Assembly: GCA_002937555.1 (NCBI GenBank)
Contig: PTKB01000003.1
Span: 1 to 35,713, forward strand
Reading direction: 5' to 3'
Source: Alphaproteobacteria bacterium MarineAlpha10_Bin2
GTDB taxonomy: Bacteria; Pseudomonadota; Alphaproteobacteria; UBA828
DNA: 35,713 nt
The translations under genes were made by a program, and so were the position numbers. Every line of letters starts with the position of its first letter. Position 1 is the stretch's first letter. Under the pieces are notes generated by a model. That model was given only the letters and a program-made list of their open reading frames with translations. It did no database searches and was not told the DNA's origin. This document shows, piece after piece, positions 1 to 7,648 of this stretch.

Positions 1-1681
1 GTGCGCCGGCCACGGCGGCGACGATGTGGCAATGCGGAAAGACCCATCCGCCGCCATCGCCGAGATCGTCGTACCAGGGTTGCGGGTGCGCCATTTTGCG
101 ATAGGCGAGGCCGAATTCGCCAACCGCGGCGCCGAGGCTCACGGCCTCCACTTCGCCGGCCGCCATGCGCGCGACATAGCCCAACGTGAACGCCGATCCG
201 GCGAGGGCGCGGTGGCGCGGATCCTGCTGGTTGAACGCCATGCGGATATTGGTTTTGTTGTCGTAAGTGCTTGGGCCGTAGGGATTGTAGCGCATGCCGA
301 TAGCGCTCGGGCCGACCCTGTAAGTCTTGCCGCCGGCCATGGCGCGCACCGAGCCGATGAGCGACGGCAGGGATTGCAAGGTCTCCATGACCGAGCGGTC
401 ATCGACCTCATGCACCACGGCCGAGGTGAGGTGCGAGATAAAGTCGTAAAGGTCGGGGGTCGGGTGATTGCGGTTCAATTCGGTGAAGTTGGTCAGCACG
501 CCGCCGCCGAGAGCGACGCCGGGAAAGGCCTGGCGCGCCGCGCTGTAGGTTTCCTCGAAGCTCGGCACGCCGAGTGCCTCAAGGGTTTCCAAGGTGAAAT
601 CCATGAGCCGCGCCTGGGCCACGATGACGGCGTCGGGTTTGACCTCGGCCGCCGCGATGGCGCCGGCGGCATGGCTCATTTCTTCCGTCAAAGGGCGCTC
701 GCAAGGGGCGACGATTTCGACCACCAATTCCGCCTCCAGCGCGTCGGCGAGCTGCTGGCAAGCGGACAGATCGGCTTCGTTCTGATCGGCGCGATATTCC
801 GCGATCAGCAATTGCGGGCCGACACCCTGCAACAGGTCGAGCGCCTCCAGGCTTTTTCGGCCGAGATCGGCAGGGACGCCGATACCGATGCGCGGCATTT
901 TCTTGCCGCTGCCGGCGCCGAGGGTGACCGCGATGGCGGAATAGCCGTCTGCGGCGGAATCGCCTGCTGCGCCGTCGAAGGTTACCGCCACCGATTGGTT
1001 GAACTCGCTGCCGCCGTCGATGGTGTAGGGAAAGGGCAGCGACAGCGGGCGGTAATAGGTCTTGTAAGAGGCGTCGGTCCAATTGCGCTGGTCCTCGCAC
1101 TCCCAAGCATGTTCGCCCTCCATGCGGCAGGTTACGCGAAGGCCCGGCGGCGCCTCATGTGTGATCGCACGCATGTCGAAAAACGGCTGCAGCGGCATGA
1201 CGTGATCGGGAAATATGGTCTCCTCGGCGCTGCCGTCGACATGCAGGATCGTGCACGGTTGCCCGGCGACGCCATCGACGGCGTGCAGGATGACGAATCC
1301 CGTGCGGCTGGTTTCGAAATCGCTTCCGGTGCGCGCCGCAACGCTGAATTTCAAGCCATCGGTTGCCGAGCCGGCGATCTCGGCATGAAAACTTATCGAG
1401 CCGCTGGCTTCGTCGACTTCGCCGTCATAGGAAGCCCGAAAACTGTCCCCGCCCTCCTCGATGGAGAGATTGGATATAGCCGGGTGATAGGTCTGCCAAG
1501 CCGGGCCGCGCACGACAAAGGCGATGCCGCGTATGGCTTCATGGCCGCCCATGCGCACATAGCGCAGTTTACCGGCCTCCAACTCGACCGACAGCGGACC
1601 GGCGCGGAGTGTGCGGATTTCGGCCCGCGGCTCTTCGGTTCCGAATAGCTTGAGTGCCCGGCTCGGGGGCGCAACGGTCAT
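1..1681 (-). CDS. apnL: D-apionate lactonase family protein (3' end cut by window edge)
   Basis: Hand translation from the ATG at 1681 gives about 560 uninterrupted residues running off the left edge. A GGGGAG ribosome binding site lies 5-10 bases upstream of the ATG. Recognisable stretches are AGPLSVELEAG near the N-terminus, TGFVILHAVDGVAG, then PLQPFFDMRAITHE, CRMEGEHAWECEDQRNWTDA and SYKTYYRPLSLPFPY. These match my memory of ApnL, which opens the lactone of D-apionate in bacterial apiose breakdown. The middle part looks like an alpha/beta barrel domain (RIGIGVPADLG, PQLLIAEYRAD, LGGGVLTNFTELN). There is no signal peptide, so it should be cytoplasmic. Family members are around 600 residues or slightly more, so most of the protein is visible. 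It follows an amino-acid importer but has its own operator-like promoter. The family assignment rests on remembered motifs; another sugar-acid lactone is possible. Confidence 0.7.
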   Translation of the reverse strand, partial: MTVAPPSRALKLFGTEEPRAEIRTLRAGPLSVELEAGKLRYVRMGGHEAIRGIAFVVRGPAWQTYHPAISNLSIEEGGDSFRASYDGEVDEASGSISFHAEIAGSATDGLKFSVAARTGSDFETSRTGFVILHAVDGVAGQPCTILHVDGSAEETIFPDHVMPLQPFFDMRAITHEAPPGLRVTCRMEGEHAWECEDQRNWTDASYKTYYRPLSLPFPYTIDGGSEFNQSVAVTFDGAAGDSAADGYSAIAVTLGAGSGKKMPRIGIGVPADLGRKSLEALDLLQGVGPQLLIAEYRADQNEADLSACQQLADALEAELVVEIVAPCERPLTEEMSHAAGAIAAAEVKPDAVIVAQARLMDFTLETLEALGVPSFEETYSAARQAFPGVALGGGVLTNFTELNRNHPTPDLYDFISHLTSAVVHEVDDRSVMETLQSLPSLIGSVRAMAGGKTYRVGPSAIGMRYNPYGPSTYDNKTNIRMAFNQQDPRHRALAGSAFTLGYVARMAAGEVEAVSLGAAVGEFGLAYRKMAHPQPWYDDLGDGGGWVFPHCHIVAAVAGA

Positions 1682-1734
1682 GACTGTCTCCCCATCGGCG
1701 TGCTTCTTTTTTTGGCCTTGCTGCCGATCGGATG

Positions 1735-1773
1735 AGTATAGCGTTGGTCTACCTGTTAGACCAGGAAGACCAA
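1735..1773 (-). promoter_or_regulatory. Promoter with palindromic operator upstream of the lactonase gene
   Basis: TGGTCTA (1745-1751) and TAGACCA (1757-1763) form perfect 7-base arms around a 5-base spacer. A third half-site, AGACCAA (1767-1773), follows and also pairs with TTGGTCT at 1744-1750. On the minus strand a TATACT box (1735-1740) lies just downstream of the palindrome and about 55 bases before the lactonase start. The GGTC/GACC half-sites resemble operators of the GntR/FadR family, so a repressor covering the -35 region is plausible. No regulator gene is visible in the window. Confidence 0.5.
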
Positions 1774-1791
1774 GTATCGCAGCGAGAGATT

Positions 1792-2496
1792 TCAGCCCAA
1801 ATGGGGTGGTGGGCGGAGATGCGGGCTCAAGCGCCATTCGGCGTATTTCAAGGTGCGGACGATGACAAGGGTCAGTGCGAGATAGAAAATCGCCGCCAGG
1901 AGAAACAATTCGTAGGGCGCGAAGGTACGCGCGACGATGACCCGCGCAACGCCGGTGATGTCCAAGAGCGTAATCGTGCTGGCGAGCGCGCTGCCTTTGA
2001 GAATGAGGATGATTTCATTGCCGTAGGCCGGCAGGGCGAGGCGAAAAGCACGGGGAACAGTGATGCGGCGCAGTATTAAGAATTTTGGCATGCCGAGCGC
2101 GCGCGCCGCTTCAAGCTCACCGTGCGGCACTGCCTGAATGGCGCCCCTCAGGATTTCCGCCGTGTAGGCGGCGGTGTTGAGAGTGAAGGTAAATATGGCG
2201 CACCAATAGGCTTCCTTGAATACCAGCCACAGGAAACTTTCGCGCACCGCTTCGGATTGGCCCAAGCCGTAATAGACGATGAAGATCTGCACCAGGAGCG
2301 GCGTGCCGCGGAAGACGAAGATAAAGCCATAAACCGGCATCCAAACGACGGCATGTTTGGACACCCGCGCGAGCGCCAACGGGATCGCCAAGCACAAACC
2401 AAGCGCCAGCGCCAAAGCGATCAACTGCACCGTCATCGCCATGCCCTCGAGGAGCGACGGGATGCTGTCGACCATCAATTGGAGATCGAATTCCAT
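1792..2496 (-). CDS. Polar amino acid ABC transporter permease (HisM-like)
   Basis: This 234-residue integral membrane protein has several hydrophobic segments, for example VQLIALALALGLCLAIPLAL near residue 25 and FLLAAIFYLALTLVIVRTL near the C-terminus. It carries the permease EAA loop (GELEAARALGMPKFLILRRI) that docks on the ATPase. FRGTPLLVQIFIVYYGLGQS is typical of the HisM/ArtM group. It starts 4 bases after the stop of the preceding permease, so the two are co-translated halves of one heteromeric channel. It is last in the order ATPase, binding protein, permease, permease. The substrate is probably a basic or other polar amino acid or an opine-like compound; sequence alone does not decide. 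Nothing looks damaged. Confidence 0.9.
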   Translation of the reverse strand: MEFDLQLMVDSIPSLLEGMAMTVQLIALALALGLCLAIPLALARVSKHAVVWMPVYGFIFVFRGTPLLVQIFIVYYGLGQSEAVRESFLWLVFKEAYWCAIFTFTLNTAAYTAEILRGAIQAVPHGELEAARALGMPKFLILRRITVPRAFRLALPAYGNEIILILKGSALASTITLLDITGVARVIVARTFAPYELFLLAAIFYLALTLVIVRTLKYAEWRLSPHLRPPPHLG

Positions 2497-2500
2497 GCGC

Positions 2501-3190
2501 CTAACCCATGCGCACGCCGCGTCGGGCGCGGCGCTCGGAATATTGCAACACGACCATCGAGACGATGGTGAAGAGGAGATAGATCACCGCGGCGGCCAGA
2601 AAAAATTTGAACGGCTCGTGCGTTTTTCCGGCGGCGGCGCGAGTATTGTACATGAGCTCGTTGAGGTTCACGACCGAGATCAGCGACGTGTCCTTGAGCA
2701 GCACCAGCCATAGATTGCCGAGGCCAGGAAGGGCGAAGCGCCACATTTGCGGCAGCATGACGCGGCGGAACATTTGCAGACGCCCCATGCCGACCGCGTA
2801 AGCCGCTTCCACCTGCCCTTTGGGAACGGCAAGAATAGCGCCGCGGAACACTTCGGTGGCGTAGGCGCCGAACACGAAGGCGAGCGTAAACGTGCCGGCG
2901 ATAAACGGCTTTATTTCGACATATGATTCACCGCCGAGCCCGTGCCAGATATTCTGCACCAACAAGGAACCGCCATAAAAGACGATGAGAAGCAGCAGCA
3001 ATTCGGGCAGGCCGCGGACAATCGCGGTATAGGCAGTCGCCGCGCCGCGCAACAGGATGAAATTCGATAGCTTGGCGGTGGCGCCGACCAATCCGAACAC
3101 CAGGCCGAGCGCGACCGAAGCCAGGGCGACCCTGAGGGTCAGCCAAGCCCCGTCGACCAGCAACGGCCCATAGCCGTGCAGTTCGATCAC
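2501..3190 (-). CDS. Polar amino acid ABC transporter permease (HisQ-like)
   Basis: The protein has 229 residues from a GTG start, with a purine-rich AGGAGAAGG upstream. Its transmembrane segments include LTLRVALASVALGLVFGLVG near the N-terminus and FFLAAAVIYLLFTIVSMVVL near the C-terminus. VRGLPELLLLLIVFYGG and the EAA loop GQVEAAYAVGMGRLQMFRRV identify the HisQ/ArtQ permease type. It pairs with the HisM-like gene 4 bases downstream in the inner membrane. A hairpin lies upstream, between the binding-protein gene and this gene, so the permeases probably receive less message than the binding protein. Substrate unknown beyond the polar amino acid class. Confidence 0.9.
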   Translation of the reverse strand: MIELHGYGPLLVDGAWLTLRVALASVALGLVFGLVGATAKLSNFILLRGAATAYTAIVRGLPELLLLLIVFYGGSLLVQNIWHGLGGESYVEIKPFIAGTFTLAFVFGAYATEVFRGAILAVPKGQVEAAYAVGMGRLQMFRRVMLPQMWRFALPGLGNLWLVLLKDTSLISVVNLNELMYNTRAAAGKTHEPFKFFLAAAVIYLLFTIVSMVVLQYSERRARRGVRMG

Positions 3191-3220
3191 GCGCGGGGCA
3201 CCTTCTCCTGAAAAACGAAA

Positions 3221-3250
3221 GCGCCCCGGGCCGTTATGGCCCGGGGACGC
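3221..3250 (-). terminator. Intra-operon hairpin, likely attenuating terminator
   Basis: CCCCGGGCC (3224-3232) pairs perfectly with GGCCCGGGG (3238-3246) around a 5-base loop, and the outer GCG/CGC extends the stem past one bulged A. On the minus strand it is followed by a T-rich run (TTTCGTTTTT). It lies between the binding-protein gene and the first permease gene, where such hairpins commonly keep binding protein in excess over the membrane components. Confidence 0.7.
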
Positions 3251-3272
3251 TTGCTCTCATGTCGCGGTCGGT

Positions 3273-4061
3273 CTAACCGCCATAGACATCGAAGCCGAAA
3301 TATTTGTCGTTGATTTTCTTATAGGTGCCGTTGGCGCGGATAGCGGCAATGGCGTCGTTGAGCATTTTCTGCAAATCCGTATCGCTTTTGCGGATGGCGA
3401 TGCCGGCGCCGTCACCGAACCATTTCGGATCGGTAAAGTCGGGGCCGACGAATTCGGCATCCTTGCCGGCGTCGGTTTTCAGAAAGCCTTCTTCCAAGGC
3501 GACGCTGTCGGCGAGAAGCAGGTCCACGCGGCCCGCCGTGAAATCGAGATAGGCTTCGTCCTGGGTACCGTATCCCTTGATTTCGACGATATCGCCATAA
3601 TTATCGTTCACGAAATTCTCGTGGATGGTGGCGCGCTGCACACCAACCGTTTTTCCTGCCAACGAATCACGATTAATTTCGATGCCGGAGCCCTTCTTGC
3701 GCACGAATTTGGCCGGCGTCGAATAATATTTGTCGCTGAAGGACACCTTCTTCTTGCGTTCCTCGGTGATCGACATCGAGGCGATGATGGCGTCGTACTT
3801 GTTGGCTAGAAGAGCGGGAATAATGCCGTCCCAATCCTGCGGTACCAAATCGCATTCTGCGTTCATTTGCTCGCAGATCGCATTAGCGATGTCGATGTCG
3901 AAGCCCATTAACGTGCCGTCCGGCTCCATCCAACTGAAGGGCGGATAGGCGCCCTCGACGCCGACGCGCAGCTTGCTCCAATCCTTCGCTTCTGCGATTC
4001 CGGCGTATAGCGCCACTGAGGCGGCGAGAATAATGGCCGTCAGTAAATTTCGGATTTTCAT
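3273..4061 (-). CDS. Polar amino acid ABC transporter periplasmic binding protein
   Basis: The 262-residue protein starts at the ATG at 4061, chosen because GGGAG lies 8-12 bases upstream and a classic signal peptide follows (MKIRNLL, hydrophobic core, cleavage probably after AEA near residue 24). The mature part has the family-3 solute-binding fold: LRVGVEGAYPPFSW, GFDIDIANAIC, then DAIIASMSITEERKKKVSFS with the conserved arginine that usually contacts the ligand carboxylate. It resembles lysine/arginine/ornithine- and histidine-binding proteins. The gene lies between its ATPase gene (upstream) and the two permease genes (downstream), with a hairpin after its stop. The ligand cannot be fixed from sequence; the adjoining glycine decarboxylase genes hint at an amino acid used as a nitrogen or carbon source. 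Confidence 0.9.
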   Translation of the reverse strand: MKIRNLLTAIILAASVALYAGIAEAKDWSKLRVGVEGAYPPFSWMEPDGTLMGFDIDIANAICEQMNAECDLVPQDWDGIIPALLANKYDAIIASMSITEERKKKVSFSDKYYSTPAKFVRKKGSGIEINRDSLAGKTVGVQRATIHENFVNDNYGDIVEIKGYGTQDEAYLDFTAGRVDLLLADSVALEEGFLKTDAGKDAEFVGPDFTDPKWFGDGAGIAIRKSDTDLQKMLNDAIAAIRANGTYKKINDKYFGFDVYGG

Positions 4062-4133
4062 TTTCAGCTCCCTGTTTTTTGTGTCCAGCCTCAAGGTTCC
4101 GATTTCCCAAAGGCGCGGTCAAGAGTTCAAAAG

Positions 4134-4934
4134 TTAAAATTCACCGGCGGCGAGGAACTGCCGGCAACGTTCGGAGCGTGGCGCGCCAAAGACTTGCGAC
4201 GGCGGGCCCTCTTCCTCGACACGGCCGTCATGAAGAAATATTGCCTTCGAGGAAACTTCGCGTGCGAACGCCATCTCGTGGGTGACGATAATCATCGTCC
4301 GGCCCTCTTCGGCGATATCGCGGATTACTTTTAGCACTTCGCCGACCAATTCCGGATCGAGCGCCGATGTCGGCTCGTCGAACAGCATCAATTGCGGCTC
4401 CATGGCGAGCGCGCGGGCGATCGCAGCGCGCTGTTGCTGACCGCCGGAGAGATGGGCCGGGTAATGCTCGCGCTTGTCGGTCAGCCCGACCCGCTCCAAG
4501 AGCGCCTCTGCCCGCTCGTACGCTTCGGCTTTGGGCAGTTTCAACACATGCAGCGGCGCTTCGGTCAAATTCTGCATAACCGTCATATGCGTCCATAGAT
4601 TAAAACTCTGGAACACCATGCCGATGGTCGAACGAATACGATCGACCTGACGCGCGCTCTCGGGCACGAGCCCTTTACGGCCCTTGTTTTTCATGCGGAT
4701 TAATTCGCCACCCACCCAGATGCGCCCGGCACTGGGCGTTTCCAAAAGATTGACACAGCGCAGCATGGTGCTCTTGCCCGAGCCGCTGGCGCCGATGATG
4801 GAGAGAACGTCGCCCTCCCCCGCCGTGGCGGAGACGCCCTTCAGCACCTCGAGCGGACCGAAGCTCTTATGCAAATCCTCGACCGCGAGCGCGTTGCCGC
4901 CATCAGGGACTTGGTCAGTCACGCTTTCCGTCAC
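4134..4934 (-). CDS. Polar amino acid ABC transporter ATP-binding protein
   Basis: From the GTG at 4934 this is a 266-residue ATPase of the HisP/GlnQ type. Walker A (GASGSGKS) is near residues 48-55, the Q-loop is VFQSFNLW, the ABC signature LSGGQQQR is near 162-169, Walker B is MLFDEP, the D-loop is SALD and the switch is THEM. I chose 4934 because the GTG overlaps the preceding stop as GTGA, implying translational coupling to the kinase-like gene. The frame stays open upstream to 4994 and a GTG at 4949 is an alternative. It powers the two permeases encoded downstream. All catalytic motifs are intact. Confidence 0.9.
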   Translation of the reverse strand: MTESVTDQVPDGGNALAVEDLHKSFGPLEVLKGVSATAGEGDVLSIIGASGSGKSTMLRCVNLLETPSAGRIWVGGELIRMKNKGRKGLVPESARQVDRIRSTIGMVFQSFNLWTHMTVMQNLTEAPLHVLKLPKAEAYERAEALLERVGLTDKREHYPAHLSGGQQQRAAIARALAMEPQLMLFDEPTSALDPELVGEVLKVIRDIAEEGRTMIIVTHEMAFAREVSSKAIFLHDGRVEEEGPPSQVFGAPRSERCRQFLAAGEF

Positions 4935-6043
4935 ATTGAAACTCGACACACCGTATCCGTTTGGTAGCCCGTAATTACCCGCCGCCAACCGCACAGCTTC
5001 TCATCCAATGCGCGGTCGCCGGTATCCACATGCAACAGATTATCCCGAAGCGAAGCAATTTTCTCTATCGTTGCGGCGACGGTGATGTGTTCGATACCGA
5101 CGCGCGAAATCACGGCGGCGCTGATCTGCTGATTGCCACGGCCGAAAAAATGCCCCTGCCCGCCGATTGGCGTCACGGCGATGGCTGCCGTGCTGTCCAA
5201 GGCGGCAAGGATATCGCGCTCGCCGGCATCATCGGCGATGCGCGCGCCGTCGCGCAACAGATCGACGCCGAGCAGGGTTTTTTCCACGCCGATCGCTTCC
5301 GCCACGGCGCGCATGGTGGTGCCGGGGCCAAGGATATAGAGGCGCCCCGGCTCCATCGCCTCGGCGATGCGCATTGCGATGCCGGCGAGCGCCGTGCGGT
5401 CGCGGCTGACGCCGCCGGCCTTGCTGCCCTGCACCAGATCGGGCAAATAGGGCACACTCAAATAGCCGTAGAGCTTGGCCGAGACCGCGCCGTCGCGGAA
5501 CGCCGCCTCGTCGATATCCATCACTTCGAGCTCGCGCAGCGAAATACCGCCCTGCAAATAACGCAGCACCATGCGGGCAGCGGCGCGCGGGTTGGTGGCA
5601 TAAACGGCGGAATGCATTTTCACCCCGGCGGGAATACCGACCACCGGAACGGTGCCGCCGATGGCGCGCACCAAATCGCGCGCCGTGCCGTCGCCGCCGG
5701 CAAAGAGGATGAGATCGACCGGCAGCTCGGCCATCGCTTGCGCAGCACGCTCGCTGTCATCGGCGGTCGTATCGCCGTCCATTGAAGTTCCGATTATTTC
5801 AGCTGTGTAGCCGGCCGCGCGCGCCTCCGTCTCACCCATCTCCCCGGGGGCAGCGAACAGCTTAAGGGGCGTGTTTGCTTGGGCGATGGCACCGAGCGCC
5901 TCAAGGGCGCGCGCCGGCGCTTGCGGCTCGGCGCCCAATTCCCGCGCGCGGGCGACGATTTCGGGCGTATCGCTGCCCTTGAGTCCAACGGTGCCGCCCA
6001 TCCCGGCGATGGGATTGACGATCAGACCGAGGCGGAAGGCCAC
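4931..6043 (-). CDS. ATP-NAD kinase / AcoX-like protein (COG3199 type)
   Basis: The 370-residue protein begins at a GTG 6 bases after the gcvPB stop. It has an N-terminal NPIAGMGG loop (residues 10-17) and the GGDGT nucleotide-binding motif of the NAD kinase/diacylglycerol kinase superfamily (near 116-120), followed by GIPAGVKMHSAVYA. The long C-terminal half (GPGTTMRAVAEAIG, LLGVDLLRDG, TPIGGQGHFFGRGNQQ) matches the AcoX-like, COG3199 proteins rather than the short housekeeping NadK. Members of this group often accompany catabolic dehydrogenase genes and their substrate is mostly undefined. Its place between glycine decarboxylase genes and an amino-acid importer suggests a role linked to NAD(P)-dependent amino acid breakdown, which is inference. 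Confidence 0.75.
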   Translation of the reverse strand: MAFRLGLIVNPIAGMGGTVGLKGSDTPEIVARARELGAEPQAPARALEALGAIAQANTPLKLFAAPGEMGETEARAAGYTAEIIGTSMDGDTTADDSERAAQAMAELPVDLILFAGGDGTARDLVRAIGGTVPVVGIPAGVKMHSAVYATNPRAAARMVLRYLQGGISLRELEVMDIDEAAFRDGAVSAKLYGYLSVPYLPDLVQGSKAGGVSRDRTALAGIAMRIAEAMEPGRLYILGPGTTMRAVAEAIGVEKTLLGVDLLRDGARIADDAGERDILAALDSTAAIAVTPIGGQGHFFGRGNQQISAAVISRVGIEHITVAATIEKIASLRDNLLHVDTGDRALDEKLCGWRRVITGYQTDTVCRVSM

Positions 6044-6049
6044 CAGGGC

Positions 6050-7648
6050 TCAATAGCCTCCGTGGTGATGTTCGATCTTGCGCCGGTTTTCCGACGTCCA
6101 CATTGCTTTTTTGCGCATGTATCCGCGATAGGTGAAGGCCCAGCAATCCGGGTCTTCCGGCACGTCGCCGTCGATGCGCGTGGTGGCGGCATTGTAGGGC
6201 CCGCCTTGCGCTTTCTCGGCGTCGCTATAGGCCTCGTCGGAGATCGCCTGCAGCGCCGCCAGCATCTGATCCATCTCCTCGACCGTCAGCGATTCGCCGG
6301 GCTCCATGGTAAATGGCTCCGGCACCAGCATCGGCATATGGCTCGGCATGCAATGCTGCACGCCGAAATCGACCATGCGGTCGATCACGTCATGGCTGGT
6401 GACGCCGGTCTCGGCGAACATCTGCTCGAAGCTGTAGCGCACCTGTTCGAGCTTGGGATAATTGTTGGCCGGCCACGGAATGGTGACGCCGCGCACGTCG
6501 CGCATCTTGGCGAGCATATAGTTGTTGTTGAGGACCGCCGTCTCGGCCACGGCACGGAGACCCTCGGCGCCGAGACTCATGACCCAGGAATAGGCCTTCA
6601 ACACCGCATGCACATTGCCAATAAAGGCGCGAATGCGGTCGATGCCTTCGCCTCGGTCATAGTCGAGGCGGTAACCGCCGGCGCCGTCCTCGGCGACGAT
6701 CGGGCGCGGCAGGAATTTGCGTAGAAATTCCTTCACGCCGACCGCGGCGCAACCCATGCCGAGCGAGCCGTGCGGCGCGGAGAACGTCTTGTGCAGGTTG
6801 AACTGACACATGTCGAAGCCGGTATCGCCGGCGCGCACCACGCCCAAGAGCGGATTGCCGTTGGCCTGGTCGTATGCGCAGAGCCCGCCCGCCTCGTGCA
6901 CCAGATCGACGAACTGGCGGATATGCGGATTATACTGCCCGGTATCTTCCGGGTTGGTCAGCATCAGGCCCGCGGTGCGCTCGGAAATCGCCGCCTTCAG
7001 CGCATCCACCCCGGCGTAACCCATGTCGCCCGGCATCAGCGTGATCACCTTGAAGCCGGCGACCGACGGCGTCGCCGCGTCCGCCGGATGCGAGAAGGAG
7101 GTGGTGATGATTTCGTCGCGCTTGCCCAGATCGCCGCGCGATTCATGATAGGCGCGGATCAAGCATGCGTTGGTGTAAATGCCCTGGGCGCCGCTTGCCG
7201 GCTGGAACGTGAATTCGTCCATGCCGGAGATCTCGCACATGATGCGGTTGAAGCGGTACATCAGCTCCAACAGGCCTTGCAGGCTTTCCACCCCTTGCAA
7301 CGGATGAAGATCGGCGAGCCGGGCGCCGCGCGCGATATGCTCATGGACCTTCGGGCTGTATTTCATCGTGCAGGTGCCCATCATGTCGGTGGTGACATCG
7401 AAGCCCATGCACATTTGCGACAAGCGCAGGAAATGGCGCAGCACGCGATGCTGCGTCACCTCGGGCAAATCAGGCGGCGCGGCGCGGCGCGCGCCTTCGG
7501 GCAGTGAAGCCGCCACATCGCCGACGGCGGCGACAATTTCCGCATCCACGGCAGGTGGCACGATGCCGCGTGCGCCGGCTTCGCTCAACTCGTTGATCAG
7601 CGCCTCGTTCCAGCGCGCGGCATGAAAGCCGCTTCCATTCGCGCTCAT
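6050..7648 (-). CDS. gcvPB: Glycine dehydrogenase (decarboxylating) subunit 2
   Basis: This 532-residue fold-type I PLP protein is the C-terminal half of P-protein, which decarboxylates glycine and passes the aminomethyl group to lipoyl-GcvH. The PLP lysine lies in NLHKTFSAPHG (K287). Also visible are MGTCTMKYSPK, FQPASGAQG and TNPEDTG. Its ATG overlaps the gcvPA stop as ATGA, so the two subunits are coupled. The last 40 or so residues (the DPDCWAFTYRGYMRKKAMW region) make it a little longer than many GcvPB proteins. The usual motif after the lysine, TPHGGGGPG, here reads SAPHGSLGMG, which may indicate a paralogue. No gcvT, gcvH or lpd is in the window. Confidence 0.88.
   Translation of the reverse strand: MSANGSGFHAARWNEALINELSEAGARGIVPPAVDAEIVAAVGDVAASLPEGARRAAPPDLPEVTQHRVLRHFLRLSQMCMGFDVTTDMMGTCTMKYSPKVHEHIARGARLADLHPLQGVESLQGLLELMYRFNRIMCEISGMDEFTFQPASGAQGIYTNACLIRAYHESRGDLGKRDEIITTSFSHPADAATPSVAGFKVITLMPGDMGYAGVDALKAAISERTAGLMLTNPEDTGQYNPHIRQFVDLVHEAGGLCAYDQANGNPLLGVVRAGDTGFDMCQFNLHKTFSAPHGSLGMGCAAVGVKEFLRKFLPRPIVAEDGAGGYRLDYDRGEGIDRIRAFIGNVHAVLKAYSWVMSLGAEGLRAVAETAVLNNNYMLAKMRDVRGVTIPWPANNYPKLEQVRYSFEQMFAETGVTSHDVIDRMVDFGVQHCMPSHMPMLVPEPFTMEPGESLTVEEMDQMLAALQAISDEAYSDAEKAQGGPYNAATTRIDGDVPEDPDCWAFTYRGYMRKKAMWTSENRRKIEHHHGGY

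Noticed and set aside
26..1648. Plus-strand open frame of 540 codons opposite the lactonase gene
   Set aside because: Its translation has no recognisable domain and is a composition-driven mirror of the minus-strand gene, which has a ribosome binding site and clear family motifs.
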